From Dryobates pubescens (Eukaryota > Chordata > Aves > Piciformes > Picidae), in assembly GCF_014839835.1 (NCBI RefSeq), contig NC_071633.1, positions 19,645,001-19,709,000 of the forward strand: DNA of 64,000 nucleotides. Reading direction: 5' to 3'. How positions within the stretch are numbered: the first letter of the stretch is position 1; each line of letters opens with the position of its first letter. The position numbers and the translations under genes were made by a program. The notes below the pieces were generated by a model that searched no databases, was not told the DNA's origin, and worked only from the letters and a program-made list of their open reading frames with translations. Shown here piece after piece: positions 38,610 through 51,400 of the stretch.

Positions 38610-39370
38610 GTTCCCGCCTCTCCCCTTTCCCTTGTCACCCCGCTCTTTGCCCCTTCTTTTCTCTGCCCCTTTCGTTCTCCTCTTTGAGCCTTCCCTGCTT
38701 CTTTCCCTGCCCCTCTCTTTCCTTGTCCTCTTCTTTTTCTTTCTCTCTATTCCCTCCTTTGTCCCCTTCGTTTCCTTGTTTGCCCCTTCCCCACCCCTCT
38801 TCCTTCTTTGCTCCTCTCTTTCCTCGCTCTTTTCTTTAACCCTTCCTCACCCCTTCTTTGACTTCTTCCTCTTTATTCCCTTTCGTTCCCCTTCTCCATT
38901 TTCTTCTTTCCCTTGTTCTTTCCCTTTTTCCTTGCTCCTTTCCTTGTCCCCATCTTCATTCCTTGTTTGCATCTCTGTCCCCTTCTTTGCTCCCTTTCCC
39001 CATCTCTCTTTACCTCATTATTTTTTCCTTCTTTAACCCTTTCTTTGCCACCCTCTTTTCCTGGGCACTTCTTTCCCCCTTTCTTTGTCTCCTCCTTTCT
39101 TATTTCTCCTCTGCCCTTTTTCTTTGCTCTTTTCTTGACTTGTCCCTTTCTTTGCCTCCTTCTTCATCCTCTTCTTTGCCTTTTCTTTGCTCTCTTTTTC
39201 TCCCCCTGTGTTCTCTAACCCCTTCCTTCCTCTTTCTGGCTTTTCTCTCTTCTTTCCTTCTTTCCCTCTTTGACTCTTTTCCCCCTTTTTTTCTGCTTCT
39301 TCCCTTACCTCCTGATTTTTGTTCTCCTTTTTTCTCTGTCCCTTGTTTTGTCCACCCTCATTTTTCCCTC
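38610..39370. repeat. Polypyrimidine/polypurine tract upstream of IFITM3-like gene
   Basis: About 750 bp in which the plus strand is almost entirely C and T (words such as TTCTTTGCTCCC, CCCTTTCTTTGTCTCC) with only isolated G and A. It has no fixed repeat unit, so it is a degenerate simple tract. It starts about 45 bp upstream of the ISRE-like element. Confidence 0.93.
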
Positions 39371-40384
39371 TCCTGGGGACATCCAGGGTCAACTGTGAAC
39401 GTTTCAGGGTGACTGGGGAAGAAGCCCTGAAAGAGGCCTCTCTGCAGAGTGGAGCTGGGATTCCCCCTTCCTTCCCACTCCCAGCCTCAGTCCCCAGCTT
39501 CCTGCCTCCAGGATTTTCAGGCTGAAATGGTCTATGGACACAACTTCCTGGCCTCTGGAGCTCCTTCTCCACCGAGGAATAGGGCTTGGCCAGAGGAGCC
39601 TGGCTGGGAGCTACCCTTGGCACAGCATAGGCCCCCACTCCCTTTCTTTTAGAGCCTTGTGGAGGCTGGGCTGGGGCCTCCTGGCTCTCCAGGCAGGATG
39701 GTGTGTGAAGGGCTTGGGCTTGTGCCTGCCTCTGAATCCCCAAACCCCACTGCAGGGGGACTGGAGAGTGCCCTGGGCAGCTGCCAGCTCAACCCTTTGC
39801 CCTGGCAGTGCTTTGCAGGGTCTGAGCAGGCAGGGACAAAGGCTGCTGTTGTGGAGCAGACTCAGTCCCTCACAAGCATGGGGTAAGGCTGGAAGGTTGG
39901 GGACATCTTTTGGGACCCATGGACAGCCCTGTGCTGGCTCCCTGCAGCCCCGAGGGTGCCACCCCCTTCACAGTGATGCCCATCCATGGCTGCCCAGCAG
40001 CCAGCTCTCCCAGGGTGTCCTTGGGCTGCTGCTGTTAATGCAGCACAATGCCTGTTGCACCCTGGAATGTAAGCAGGAAAGAAGCTTCCCTGGCAGCTCT
40101 GGGATTGATCATGCTTAGAACAAACAAGCTCAAGGACAACCTGGCCCTGGAAATGTGGTCTTGACTTCTGGGAAGCTTCAGGCTCTCCATGATGGGTACC
40201 TCAGGACAATGCCCAAACTCTTCTGACATGTCCTGGAGCCCCCCCAGCACCACCCGGTGTCACAGATCAGTGACTCCAGCAAGATGGACTCTGGGGACAT
40301 CTGGACCAACACAAGCACTGCAGAGCTAGAGCTGCTTTGCAGGGGTTGACCATGACCAGCAACAGGTGGTGTGGTGCTGGTGAC
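39371..40384. other. Intergenic sequence, nothing recognised
   Basis: No exon, RNA or tandem repeat was recognised between the pyrimidine tract and the CR1 copy. Confidence 0.45.
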
Positions 40385-40625
40385 AAGTCATAGAGTCACA
40401 GGCTGGGTTTATTTGGAAGGGACCTTAAAGTTCCAGCCCCTGTGCCATGGGCAGGGACACCTCCCACCAGCACAGGTTGCTCAAGGTCCCCTCCAACCTG
40501 GCCTTGAACACCTCCAGGGAGGGGACATCCATGACCTCCCTGGGCAACCAACTCCAGTGTCTCCCCACCCTCACTGGAAAGAATTTCTTCCTAGTGTCTG
40601 ATCTGGCCAAGCTGTGTTGTGCCTG
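40385..40625 (-). mobile_element. CR1 LINE 3' fragment upstream of B4GALNT4
   Basis: Reverse orientation. It reads TCATAGAGTCACAGGCTGGG at the 3' end (a degenerate octamer tail), then GGAAGGGACCTTAAAG, CCTCCAACCTGGCCTTGAAC and CACTGGAAAGAATTTCTTCC on the plus strand. Confidence 0.9.
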
Positions 40626-41083
40626 AGCGACTGAATGGTGCAGAACCCCTGCATGAAGGCAGACTGGAGGTGCCCCAGGTGGGCTGGGACTGCTCACCCA
40701 CACCAGGACTTGCTCCTGCAGTTCTGTACCTCGTGCCTCAGCCTCTCTCCTCCATCAGCATGGGCCACTCAGGATTTGGGGTTTTTTGGTACATTCCCAA
40801 ACCTCCCAGAGCTGCTGGTGGGGTGGAAGGAGGCTGAGGTTTGCTCTTCTGGCAGGAGGCTCCGCAGACAGCCCTGTCCTGGCCTGTCACCTCCTGCTTC
40901 CTTTGCTGGCCTGGGGCAAAAATGAGGCAAAACCGATTGGATTTCCCCAGATCTTCTGCATCTGTGGGGAGAGCCTTTGCCGGAGCTCCCTCCTCCCGCA
41001 TCTTGACCTCCCCTCGGCTGGGGCAGCCCTCGGAAACCTCTGGCCCACTGAAGGGTTCCACTCCTAAGGAAGAGCTTCCCGCT

Positions 41084-41117
41084 AAATTTGGCTTAATTAA
41101 TGAGGAGCTAATTAACC
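41084..41117. promoter_or_regulatory. AT-rich homeodomain-type motif cluster
   Basis: Contains GGCTTAATTAATGAGGAG followed by CTAATTAACC, that is two TTAATTAA-type cores 14 bp apart in otherwise GC-rich DNA about 1.2 kb upstream of the B4GALNT4 start. A regulatory role is inferred from motif content only. Confidence 0.3.
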
Positions 41118-41377
41118 TTCCCCAGCTTGCCGGGGCCGGGCTGGGGAGGCGCCGAGCAGAGCACTGGTGCCCTCTAGTCCACCCGGCTGGGAATGTCGCT
41201 TCCCCCCTGACTGCCGATTTCTGCCGTGGTTTTGTGCCGGCCCCAGCCGCAGCTTGTGGAGCTGCCGGGGGAAAGCCGACGCCAGCAGCCCCGCAGTGAG
41301 CTGCGCCCGGTCTCAGCCGCTGAACGCCGGCGGAGCGCAAGCCCCGAGGAGCAGCCCAAGGGCCTCGGTGTCCCTCA

Positions 41378-41408
41378 TTCTAATTAAGCCTTATTGTTAA
41401 TTACCGTC
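41378..41408. promoter_or_regulatory. AT-rich TAATTA/ATTGTT cluster at edge of B4GALNT4 CpG island
   Basis: TCTAATTAAGCC, TTATTGTT and TTAATTACC lie within 30 bp (homeodomain-type and SOX-type words) immediately before the CpG island. Inference from motifs. Confidence 0.3.
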
Positions 41409-41409
41409 G

Positions 41410-42480
41410 GGATTTGTACAGGGCGAGCTGCAGCCCTTGGGCTTCCCAGCGGCCCTGCCGGCAGAGGCGGCCTCAGCCCTGGGGTCCCTGCGCCCAGCGA
41501 GGGGGCAGCGGGGGCATACCGCCCACCCCACTGCAGCCTGGTGGCAACGAACCACCCCCGCCGGGGCGGGAGCAAGGGCCGGGGGGCGGCCCCGCGGCAC
41601 GGAGAGCGCTCCCCCTCCCGCCGCGCGGGGCCGGGATCGGGGCCGGGAATGAGACTAGGAACGGGTCTGGGAATGGTTCTGGAAAAGGGGCTGGGATTGG
41701 CTAGGAGCGAGGCCGAGAACGGATTTGGAACGATTCTGGGAATGTGGTCGGGAACGGTTTGGAACGGGGCTGGGAACGGGGCCGGGCCGCGGCTTGGAAC
41801 GGGACTGGAAACGGGGCTGAAAAGAGTAACGGCTTCAGAACATGCCGGGAACTGGCCGGGATTGGGGAGGGACCGGAAACGGGAACGGAGCTGGGAGCGG
41901 GTTTGTATCGGGCTTGGAATGGGTCTGGAGCGGGTCTGGACCTCCCCCGCCGCTCTCCGCATGGTCTCGCCCGCGGCGCTAGCGCTGCCTGGAGACGCGC
42001 GGCACCTCCTCAAGCCCCGCCCCTGCTGGGCAGCTATTGGCGGCGCCGCCGCGCGGGGCGTGCCGCGATTGGCGGGCGGCACCGTCGCTCGGGCCGGGGC
42101 CGGGCGCGGCCGCGCTCATTCATTGCCTAGCCGCGGAGCCGGCGCCGGGGCGGCGGCCATGCACCGGGCGGGCGGGGGGCTCCGCGCCGAGCCGCCGCCC
42201 CGCTGCCCTCGCAGCCGGCCCGTAGCGACCGGGCTGGGCAGGGCTGGACGAGCCCGGGCCGGGAGCCCGATGGGCCGGGGCTAGGCCGGTACCGGCGGCG
42301 GGGGCGATGCGGGCGGCAGGATGCCGCGGCTCCCGGTGAAGAAGCTCCGGAAGCAGCTGAAGCTGCTGCTGCTGCTGGTGCTGCTCACCTTCGCCGTCTG
42401 GTTCACCTACCTCCACATCAGCCTGGTGCGCCAGGGCCGCGCCCTGCGCCTCCCTTTCGCCTACGGCAGAGGTAACGGGG
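41410..42480 (+). promoter_or_regulatory. B4GALNT4: CpG island and promoter of B4GALNT4
   Basis: CpG-dense, TATA-less block covering exon 1. It contains two CCAAT-box-like words on the minus strand (ATTGG at 42035 and 42068), spaced about 30 bp apart and roughly 250-290 bp upstream of the ATG. This is typical of a CCAAT/CpG promoter. Confidence 0.65.
41640..41960. repeat. Degenerate GGGAACGGGNCTGG repeat in B4GALNT4 promoter island
   Basis: Words of the form GGGAACGG, GGGAATGG and TCTGGAACGGG recur about every 12-16 bp for 300 bp. Spacing is irregular, and it looks like an old minisatellite inside the CpG island. Confidence 0.7.
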
Positions 42481-45400
42481 ACACCCCCGCAAGACCGGAG
42501 GGCCCCCTCCTGACCCTCATTATCTCTCGGTGCGAGGCTTTGCTGGGTTTTGGGGGTCCTCTTCCCCTTCAGAATGTGTTGGGTGTTCCCTACCCCACTA
42601 AACTGCTTTCAGAGCATCCCCCCGCTGTCACCCAGCACCCCCAGGGGTGGGATCCCCTGTTTCCCGCTCCGCTGTCACCAAGCACCCCCGGGGCTGAGAC
42701 TCACTCCCGGTGAGCCCCCTCCCCCCCCCCCCCCCCCCCGGCGTTTTTCCATCCTGCAGCACCCAAGTGGGTTTGGGGAGAGCAGGACCATCGGCACCTT
42801 GGCACCGCACCCCAGCACTGTGCCTTCGGGGACCGAGGTCCCCAGAGAAGACCCAGAAGGGACCCCCAGACCGGTCGGGGGTTTCTCATTCCCCCCCTCC
42901 CCTTCCCCCGCGAGCTGCTCCGTCCTCATTTTTCCATCCGCCGCTCTGGCTGCGATGACAAAGAAGGCCATTTATAGCTGCTCGTCGCTGCCTGGAAGGG
43001 GCAAACCCAACCCTCCCAGCCTTCCCCAACGCTTCCTCAGCCTCTGCTTGGATAAAATCCATCCTCCCGCACCCCGGGATGCTCCGGCGGGGCAGGTGCC
43101 AGCACCTTCAAGCTTCACCCTTGCAGACCTCGTCGGGCTGCTCCAGGGCGTAGGACTGCACGAAATATTGACGGGTGAAACTTGAGCTGGAAGGTTTCTG
43201 GTGGGGGCTGGACTCGCCGAGCGGTTTTTGTCCAAAACAGAGCTGGGAGCTGGTGCTTATTTGGGCTTGGTGGGAGCGGGGAGGGTGGCCGGCAAAGCCT
43301 GGCAGCTGGCAAAGGCAAAGTTTCCGACCCAGCAGCAGCATGAGCCTGCACATTTTGGGGCCTTACAGTGCAATCGGTCTGATGCTAATGAGGGAAGCAG
43401 GAAATGAGCTGCTGTGCATCCCCCGAAGGAGGGGAGACGGGAGGCGGGAGGCTGCCCGCTGCTAGCTGCAGGGTTACTTGTGATGGAAAAGCCACAAGTT
43501 GGAGAAGTCGGCCCAGGAGCAGCTGCCCCGTGTCTCCGTGATGCCCCCGCTGCTGAGGAGGGCCCAGTTTCCTCTGTGGGGGGCTGTGGGGGGCGGGGAT
43601 GCTGTGGGATCAGCGGCCCTGCGGCTGGCTGGCTGGGAAAGCCCCGGTCGGGGCCCTCCGCGTGTCGGGATGCAGCGGAGCGGGCGGCACAAGGCGTTCC
43701 TCGGGGCTTAGTCCTGCGAGGATGCCCAGAGCGATGCCCGTGTGCTGGTGGCTTCCCTGGGTGTGCTTTTGGGTGCCGAACCCCGTGGGTGCCTTTTCTT
43801 GCCCGCTCTGAGGTGCCCTGCATCCCAGCCTGCCCCTCGGGGTGCTCCGTGGTGGGGGCTTGCTGCAGCGGGGAGGGCTGCCCAGCCCTGCTCTGGGGGT
43901 GGTGGGTGTGCGGCTTTTGAGGGAAGAGGGTCCCTGGGAGGTGGGGAAAGAGAGAGGGACATGGAGTGAATGGGGACAGCGTGGGGACTTTGTGGCTTCA
44001 GAGGTGCTGGGTGAGACCATGCTCCAGTGGTGCTTGGAGTGTGGATTCACCCAGTGCCATGGGGACCATGGGCACCTGCTCTGGGTGGGGTGCAGTGAGG
44101 TGGGTGCTCCCCAGAAGAGGCTGGACCTGACCTGGGCTAGACCATGCCCTCTCTGCTCTGCAGGAGCAGGCTCTAGGGAGGTGCTGCTCCCACAGGTGCC
44201 TAAAGCCTGAGGGAAAACTGAGTTTAGGTCCTGCTGTTTTATTTCCTGGCAGCATGGTGATGGAAGGGGGTTGGGTGGGAGCTGGGGAGGGGATTCACCT
44301 GTGAATGGATCCCAATCCTGCTGCTGCAACCCAGCAAAGAGCTGGAGTGGGAGAGCCAGGGAGCTGCTTTAGTTGGAAAGCTGTTGAATGGAGTCAAAAG
44401 AAAGAAAAAAGGAATAAACCCATCTACATCTGAGGGGGAAATGTACAGGGAAGAGCTGGTGCAAGAGTTTAGGAGAGAGGGAAGGGCTTGGGGCTGAGCT
44501 GTGCTGGAGGGAGGGCTCCAGGGTAGCCCTTTCTGTCCAGAGAGGCTTTTTCTCCCCTCCACCTTGCTCACACTGAAGCCTCCTTCGCGGGGTGCTGAAG
44601 GAAGAACTTTGTTCCTCTGGCTGTGGTGGGGATGGAGGTTGCTCTCCTCTGTCCCCAGCTCTTGCAGGGGACCTGCCCCAGGCCGTGGTGGAGCACAGCC
44701 AGCAGTGTGTGCTGTTCCCCGTGGAAAGCAGAGGGCACCAAGTGTTCCCTGGGGCTTAGTAGGTGTCCCTGGGCTGAAGTGAATCAGGGGGGGTGTGTGT
44801 GGGGGTCTCCTGGCCTGGGGGGGGGTGTCTCCTGGCCTGTGTCTTCTTCCTCCTGCCCTGTGGGTCCATGGCATCTCCAGCTGGGACCCTGTTGTGGGGA
44901 GCTTTGGTGTGTGCTGCTCTCAGATGGCTTTGGAACGGGGGTGCACTTGTCCCCAGAGGGGCAGAGGTGGCAGGGGAGGAGGCAGCAGTGCTGCCCAGGT
45001 CTGTGCACCAAGGGGGGCTGAGGTTTGGAGATGACTCTGGGTTTTGTCCCTGCCTGAAGCCCAGGATCCTGCTGTTGGCTGGCAGGGGCTTAATTAACCC
45101 TTATCAGGTGAGCTGTCACCCAGCAGAGGGACATCCTGCAGGCTGAAGGTGCAGGGCAGGAGCCTTGAGGAAGCTGGTGGGGGGTGAGGTGGGGGGGCCC
45201 CAGGCCCAGTGGGGTCTAGCACATGTCGAGGAGCAGAGTGGAAGTACAGGGGGGTTATTTTGGGGGGTACCCATGCCCCCTTGGCCCAGCCCATGGCCAC
45301 ACATGGAGCTGGAGCCTCCAGGGCCATGGCTGGCCCCTGCTGAGCTGTGCCTCCCCCTCCTCCCATCTCCCACAAGTAGATAATTAGCCTGCTCTGCCTA

Positions 45401-48400
45401 ATTGAGCACACGGATTCCTCATCGGAAGGAATGAGGCCACTCTGGTGTGCTCCCAGCTGGAGGCTCAGGCAGTGGGGTGGAAGTGCCAGGTGGGAAGGGA
45501 GAAAGGAGGAAACAACAGCAGAGACCTGAACTGGCTCCTGGCAAGGGCTGCTCCTGCCCCGCAGCTGCCTTGCTGCGGGCATCGAGCCGTGGGGGCACAG
45601 CTGGCACTGAACACACAACTGCCCTGGGCTGGGGTTTGGGAGGGTTTGTGGCTGGGGAGGGCAGGATCCGTGCTGGGGGAGGCTAAAGCCAGCTCGTGGC
45701 TGGGGAGGAAAGCCCAGGCAGGGACACAGCCTGGCTGCATCCCTGAGAGCTCACCTGGAAGGAGATCTGCTGGTGCCTGGCGCCGGGGCACCCCTCTGCT
45801 ATGCCCAGACAGTCCCCAAGGGCTCCAAGCAGGGCACAGCCATGGCTTTGGGTGCTCTTTGGGTGCTCTTCGGGTGCTCAGCCCCCTGCTGCTGGCAGAG
45901 CCTTGTCCTGGACTGTCCCTCCCTGGGGACCTGGCCCTGGGGGTCTCGCGGGTCGGGAGGGGGTTTGGGCTGAGGCTCAGGGCCCGCAGGCACCCCGGGG
46001 CAGGGGGCTGTGGCAGTGCTGTGGTGTTCACTGGGATGCTGAACTGCTGCTGGCTGTGGAAGGCTTCATTCCTTCTGTCAGGAATGCTGGGGGCAGGCAG
46101 AGAAGAGGATGATGAAGAACCCTCTGAAGAGGAAGGGCAGCAGGTTTGTGAGGAGGAGGCTGGGTGCTGCTTTGCTTCCTCTTGGCATCGCCCCACTCCC
46201 GCCCCTGGTGTGCCCAGGCAGCCCTTGGCACTGGGGCCCCTGGCCCCATCCCAGCGCGGGCACGGGGCCCGGGCACGGTCCTGTGTCTGCGCTGGGGGCA
46301 CAGGGGGCTGCAGTGGCAGCGTGGGGACCCCATGCCGAGCTCGGGGCCAGAGCCATGACCAGTGAGAGGTGGGGGGGAGCCTGGCCCCGACCCCAGGCTC
46401 AGGGAGAAGGGCTTCACAGCCCTGGCTCCGGGTCCTGCTCCCTCTGCCCGACGTATTCGGCGGTGGGATGGGTGAGGAGGGATGGGTGAGGAGGGATGGG
46501 TGAGGTGGGATGGGTGAGGTGGGATGGGTGAGGAGGGATGGGTGAGGTGGGATGGGTGAGGTGGGATGGGTGAGGTGGGATGGGTGAGGTGGGATGGGTG
46601 AGGAGGGATGGGTGAGGAGGGATGGGTGAGGTGGGATGGGTGAGGTGGGATGGGCGAGGTGGGATGGGCGAGGAGGGATGGGCGAGGAGGGATGGGTGAG
46701 GTGGGATGGGTGAGGAGGGATGGGTGAGGTGGGATGGGTGAGGAGGGATGGGTGAGGAGGGATGGGTGAGGAGGGATGGGTGAGGTGGGATGGGTGAGGT
46801 GGGATGGGTGAGGTGGGATGGGTGAGGAGGGATGGGTGAGGTGGGATGGGTGAGGTGGGATGGGTGAGGGCGGGGGCAGAGCCCTGGGGACTGGCCCTGC
46901 CCATGCCGGGAGTCGCAGCAGGGATGCAGCGGCTCCCAGGGATGCTCGGGCCTGGGGGCTGCCTGGCCCCTCCCCAGAGGAGGAGGTTGTGGCTCCAGTT
47001 CCCCGCAGAGACCCCGGGGCAGGGGGGTGGCCATCAGGACATGTCAGCAGGTCCTCAGCCCTGGGCTGTGCCATGTTCTGGCGGCTCGAGTGCTCTGAAG
47101 ACACAAAGAGGGACACAAAAGGACCCCCGGAAGGTTCCCGGTCCCCTCCGGGGTGGCCGTTTGCTGTCAGCTCATTTCCTGTGCTGTTCTCCTCCCCTCG
47201 GGGCTCCATTTGGAGCCTCCTGTAACTGCGGAGCTGTTGATGTTGTGTCTCGGGGGGGGGGTCAGTGGTTCCCCCTCTGTGTGGGGAGGAAGGTGGATGC
47301 CTGTGGAAGGAGCCTGTGGAGAGCCTCTCTGGGCAGCACGGGGTGGGCAGGACCCTTGTCTCTGAGGTATTTGCCCTCCAGCCTCACCTCGGTGGAGCTG
47401 AGCAGCTTCAGAGCACCCTGGTGAGAGCGTTGGAGGCCCCAGAGCTCTGTCCACGGGGGGCCTGGGGGCTCTGGGCTGGGAGGGATGCAGGGAGCTGAGA
47501 GCATCCCCAGCTGGGGACCAGCTACGTGCCAGTGCTCACAGCCCCTCCGTGCCACTGGCTCCAGCATCAAAGAGGCAATTGAGGGAGCCTGGGGGTGAGG
47601 AGCAGGTGGGTCCTGGTCCTGGTGGTGTGGTGCTGAGGAGCCATGTGCCACTGCCAGCTGGTTTGGTGCCCTCTGAACCTGTAATGGCACCAGCCATGGT
47701 GTGCTGGGTGGCTGTGTCTGTGCCAGGAGCTGCTGTGGGGTCATCCAGAGGGACAGTCCTCAGCTGCTGAGGCTTCACCTGGCCCAGAGGGCTGGGGCTG
47801 GGGTGTTGGCTTCTGCTCCAAGGGCAAAGCTGCTGCACCTCTGGGGATGCTTGCCAAGGTTCAGGTTGGGCATGAGGAAGAATTTCTTCTCCTTGAGGGC
47901 TGTCAAGACCTGGCCCAGGCTGCCCAGGGCAGTCCCCATCCCTGGAGGGGTTTCAAAGCTGTGGAGGTGCCGAGTGCCAGGGGCTGGCGGTGCCCTGCCA
48001 CGATGGAGCTGGGGCTTTGGGAAATCCCAGGCCTGATCCTGCTGGGGATGCTCCCAGGAGCTGCTCCCTACCCATGCCAAGCAGGCTGGGCTGGCTGGGC
48101 CGGGTCTGAGGCTGTCCCTGGGTCTGGGGGGGTGGTGGGGGAGAGCAGCATGAGCTTGCTGCAAGTGACAGTGGAGGAGAGACTTGCTGGGAGCAGTTAG
48201 GAGCTGCAGGAGGAAGCAGGAGTGAGAAGCATCCCTAACCACGCTGGGGGGCTTGGAAGGGCTCCAGAGAGCTTCAGGAGAAATCCTGACTCCAAAAGCC
48301 AGCTGAAGAAAGGAGCTGTGTTCAGGGTGAGCAAGATACATGCCCTCAGCCTGCTGGAGAGGAGGAGGAGGGAGGTGGGGAGGCAGCAGCCTATGCCTGA

Positions 48401-51400
48401 AAGGCTCTCTGTGCTCCTCAGAGCAGGGGGGCAGCCTGGGGGTGCTCCATGGCTGTGGGGATAACAGGGAAAATCTGTGACCCCCCCTGTGATGGGGTCA
48501 GGGCTTGGCCCCCTCCATCCATGCTCTCATCCCGAGGAGCACTGCTGGCCCTGGCTGGCTGCTGGGGCTGGCAGCTGGCTGCTGGTTTCTGTGCCTCTTG
48601 CACCCCTGGGGCAAGAGCTCTCAGGGCCTCCTGCCAGCACCCCAGGCCATGCTGCCCCCAGAGCAGGTCCCAGTCCTCAAGACCTCCTCCCCCTCCTCAG
48701 CCCTGCTGCCCACCCCTGCCTGGCTCCCCTGGCCCCTGGGGAGGGCAGCAGGTGATTGGGGTTGGCATTAACTGCTGCAGTGCTGCTGCCCTGGTCCTGG
48801 AGGTGCTGCAGGGCTGGGCATGGGGCTGCAGGGTGCTGAGGGGATGTGCAGGAGGAAGCCAAGGGAGGAACCAATCTCCCAGCTCTGCTTCACCCTCCTC
48901 TCACCTGCCCTGACTCTCCAGACCAAAGGGGCTGATGGCTCTGGGGGGAGCAGAGTGATGCTGACTGGGGCAGGGTCCTGGCAGTTCCCTCTCTGGTCCA
49001 GGGGCTGGTTGGCACCTGGGGGTCTGGCCAAAGGCTGCCCTTGACTTTCCCACCCAATATGCAAATTGCAGGGGAAAAACCACTGGCACAGGACCTGGAG
49101 GCCTTCCTCTGGGGCTTTGTTGGTGCTTTCACCCCTCCTGGGATGTGGCTGCCCCTGGGAGTGAGCAGTTGTCTCCTTCCCAAGCAGAGAGAGGGTCTGC
49201 AGAGGGCACACAGGTTCTGAGCCCTGGGGGTACCCAGGCAGTGGGCAGGACAGGCCCTGCCCTGCTCCTTTGTGTTGCCTGAGAGGAGCTGCCTGAGCCT
49301 GGCAGGGTCCCTGGGGGGGCTGCAGCCAGGGGGTGGGACAGGAGCAGAGGGCTCATGGCTTGGGGTCAGTGAGAGCCTTGCACGATGCAGGCAGCGTGTG
49401 GCTTGTGGTGCTGTTTCCCACACTCTGCTGCAGTTTCTCTCTCTGCAGTTTCCCCAGGGCCCTGGGGCAGGACCCAAGCCCAGGTGTGGTGCCCAGGAGT
49501 GAGCAGGAAGGGGGTGGCCACATCCAGCCCTGCCTGAGCACGAGGCCTGGGCTGCTGCTGGTGCTTGGCAGCAGAGGGTTGGGGGGGGTCTGTGCTGGGG
49601 GCAGCCTGGCACTCCCAGCCTGCAGCCACAGTGTGTGCTGAGCTGGCAGATCCCGTGGCAGACGTGTGCCAGAGGAGATGCCCTCCGTGGGTACCACCGA
49701 GCCAGCTGCTGCATCCCATCCCTTGCAGGACCCTTGGGAGAGAGAGCTCCTGAGGGCTGTGATGAATCCATGGCTCAGCACTACCTTGGCATGCTGAGGG
49801 GTGCTGGGAGCATCCCTGGGAGGGCTGGGGAGGGGTCCCAAGGGTGAGGGAGTTGGGGGTGTCGGACCCGGGCCCACTCCTCCCTGCCGCGTCCCCATCA
49901 CGCTCCCGGGGATGCTGTGAGGATGAAGAAGGGTGAGGGGAGGAGGGAGCAGGGAGCTGCCAGGAGGGGGCTGGAGCTGCCAGGGCTGAAGAATGGCTGG
50001 GAGCAGAAGAGGCTTTAGAGCTTAATTTCCTGTCCCCGCGGTGGGGCTGGGATCTGCGCTGCCATCTCCAAGGAGACGCTGCCTGAGCGGCCACTGGAAT
50101 ACTAATGGCCTGGGGGATGTGTGGCAGGGGGCTCTGGGCACCTGGAGCCCCTCCTTGGCTGGGCTGGGGGCTCTGAAGCCAGCCCAGCAGCTCCCACTGA
50201 GGCTGTGCCTGGGGTAGGAGCTCCCCAGGAGCTGCTGCTGGGCTCATGGGGAGGGTCCGGCGGCATCTCGCTGTACCCTTGGCAGGGTGCTGGTGCCCCC
50301 CTTGCTGCCATGCCCTCAGCCTGGGGACAGAGCTGTGCTGCTGCTCACCACATCTGGGGCTCCCCCTTGTTGTGATGTGGGGGTGGGGTTGGTTTGGGGG
50401 GGGTCTCTCAGTGTTTGTGGTGGTGGTTCTTGGGCACCTTTCTCCCCAGCCATTGTGTGGAGCTTCCCTCAGTGCTGCCAGGAGCTGTGTGCCTGTGCCA
50501 GGAGCCTCCCTCCAGCCCACCTGGTTTTGGGGGTTCTGAAATGTTCAGGGGCAGCCCTTTGCCCCCCCCAACCCCCCCCCAACCTGGTGCCTCGCCCAGG
50601 CCTGCACTGTTCTTTCAGGGCTGTTTGGTTATTGTGGTGCTGGGAAGCAAAGGCTGCTGCAGTCCCACCTGCCCTGGCCCCCCGGGGGCACCCCCAGGTG
50701 CCTGTGTCTGGGCTGACAGCAAGGTCTTCATCTCCACCTTCAGCAGGAGCCTTGGGTGTGCTTGGGGCAGGGCAGTGAGGGGCTCCAGGAGAGCTGGGGG
50801 CAGGGGGCCAAGGGGCAGGGGTGCCCCCGCGGGTGGCTAGGGAGGGAGACCCCCCAGCAGCTTATCCTCCCTGCCCCTTACATCAAGGGCCCCGGGGGGG
50901 GTGGGGGTGGGCAGTTAAAGCTGCTGCTGCTGAGCTGCCAGCAGCTCAATGAGAGGAGTCAGACCCCCCCCAGTCGCTGCTCCCCCTGCTGCCAGCCCCC
51001 ATGCCCCTCCTGCCCAGCAGCAGCGGTGGCAGCCCCTGGCACAGGGCAGGTCGCTGGGGTGGGCAGGGGGCGGGAGGTGGCTCTGGGCTCAGCCCTTCTG
51101 CTCCCCTGGCAGATGGTGAGAGGCTGGGGGAGGGGACAGACCCCGGCCGGCGGCTGGGGGCCGCCCAGACCTCGGCGCAGCAGAGGAAGGCTGAGGACTC
51201 CAGCGAGAGCCACGAGGAGGAGCTGATGGTAAGGGCGGAGCGGGAGGGGGTCCTGGGGGTGGCACCTGGGCAGGAGGGTGGTCCCAGCGCCCTGCCCAGC
51301 ACACAGCCAGGCAGAGCAGGGGGCTCTGAGCCTCGTCTGGCTGAGGGGTCCAAGGATTGTGCCAGGGGAGGCTTAGGTTGGATTTAGCGACAATCTCCTT

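Noticed and set aside
45465-47209. Minus-strand frames of 390-480 codons with [11 protein letters not shown] repeats
   Set aside because: Product of the 14-bp array in B4GALNT4 intron 1. The same peptide motif appears in three frames, as expected for a 14-bp unit.
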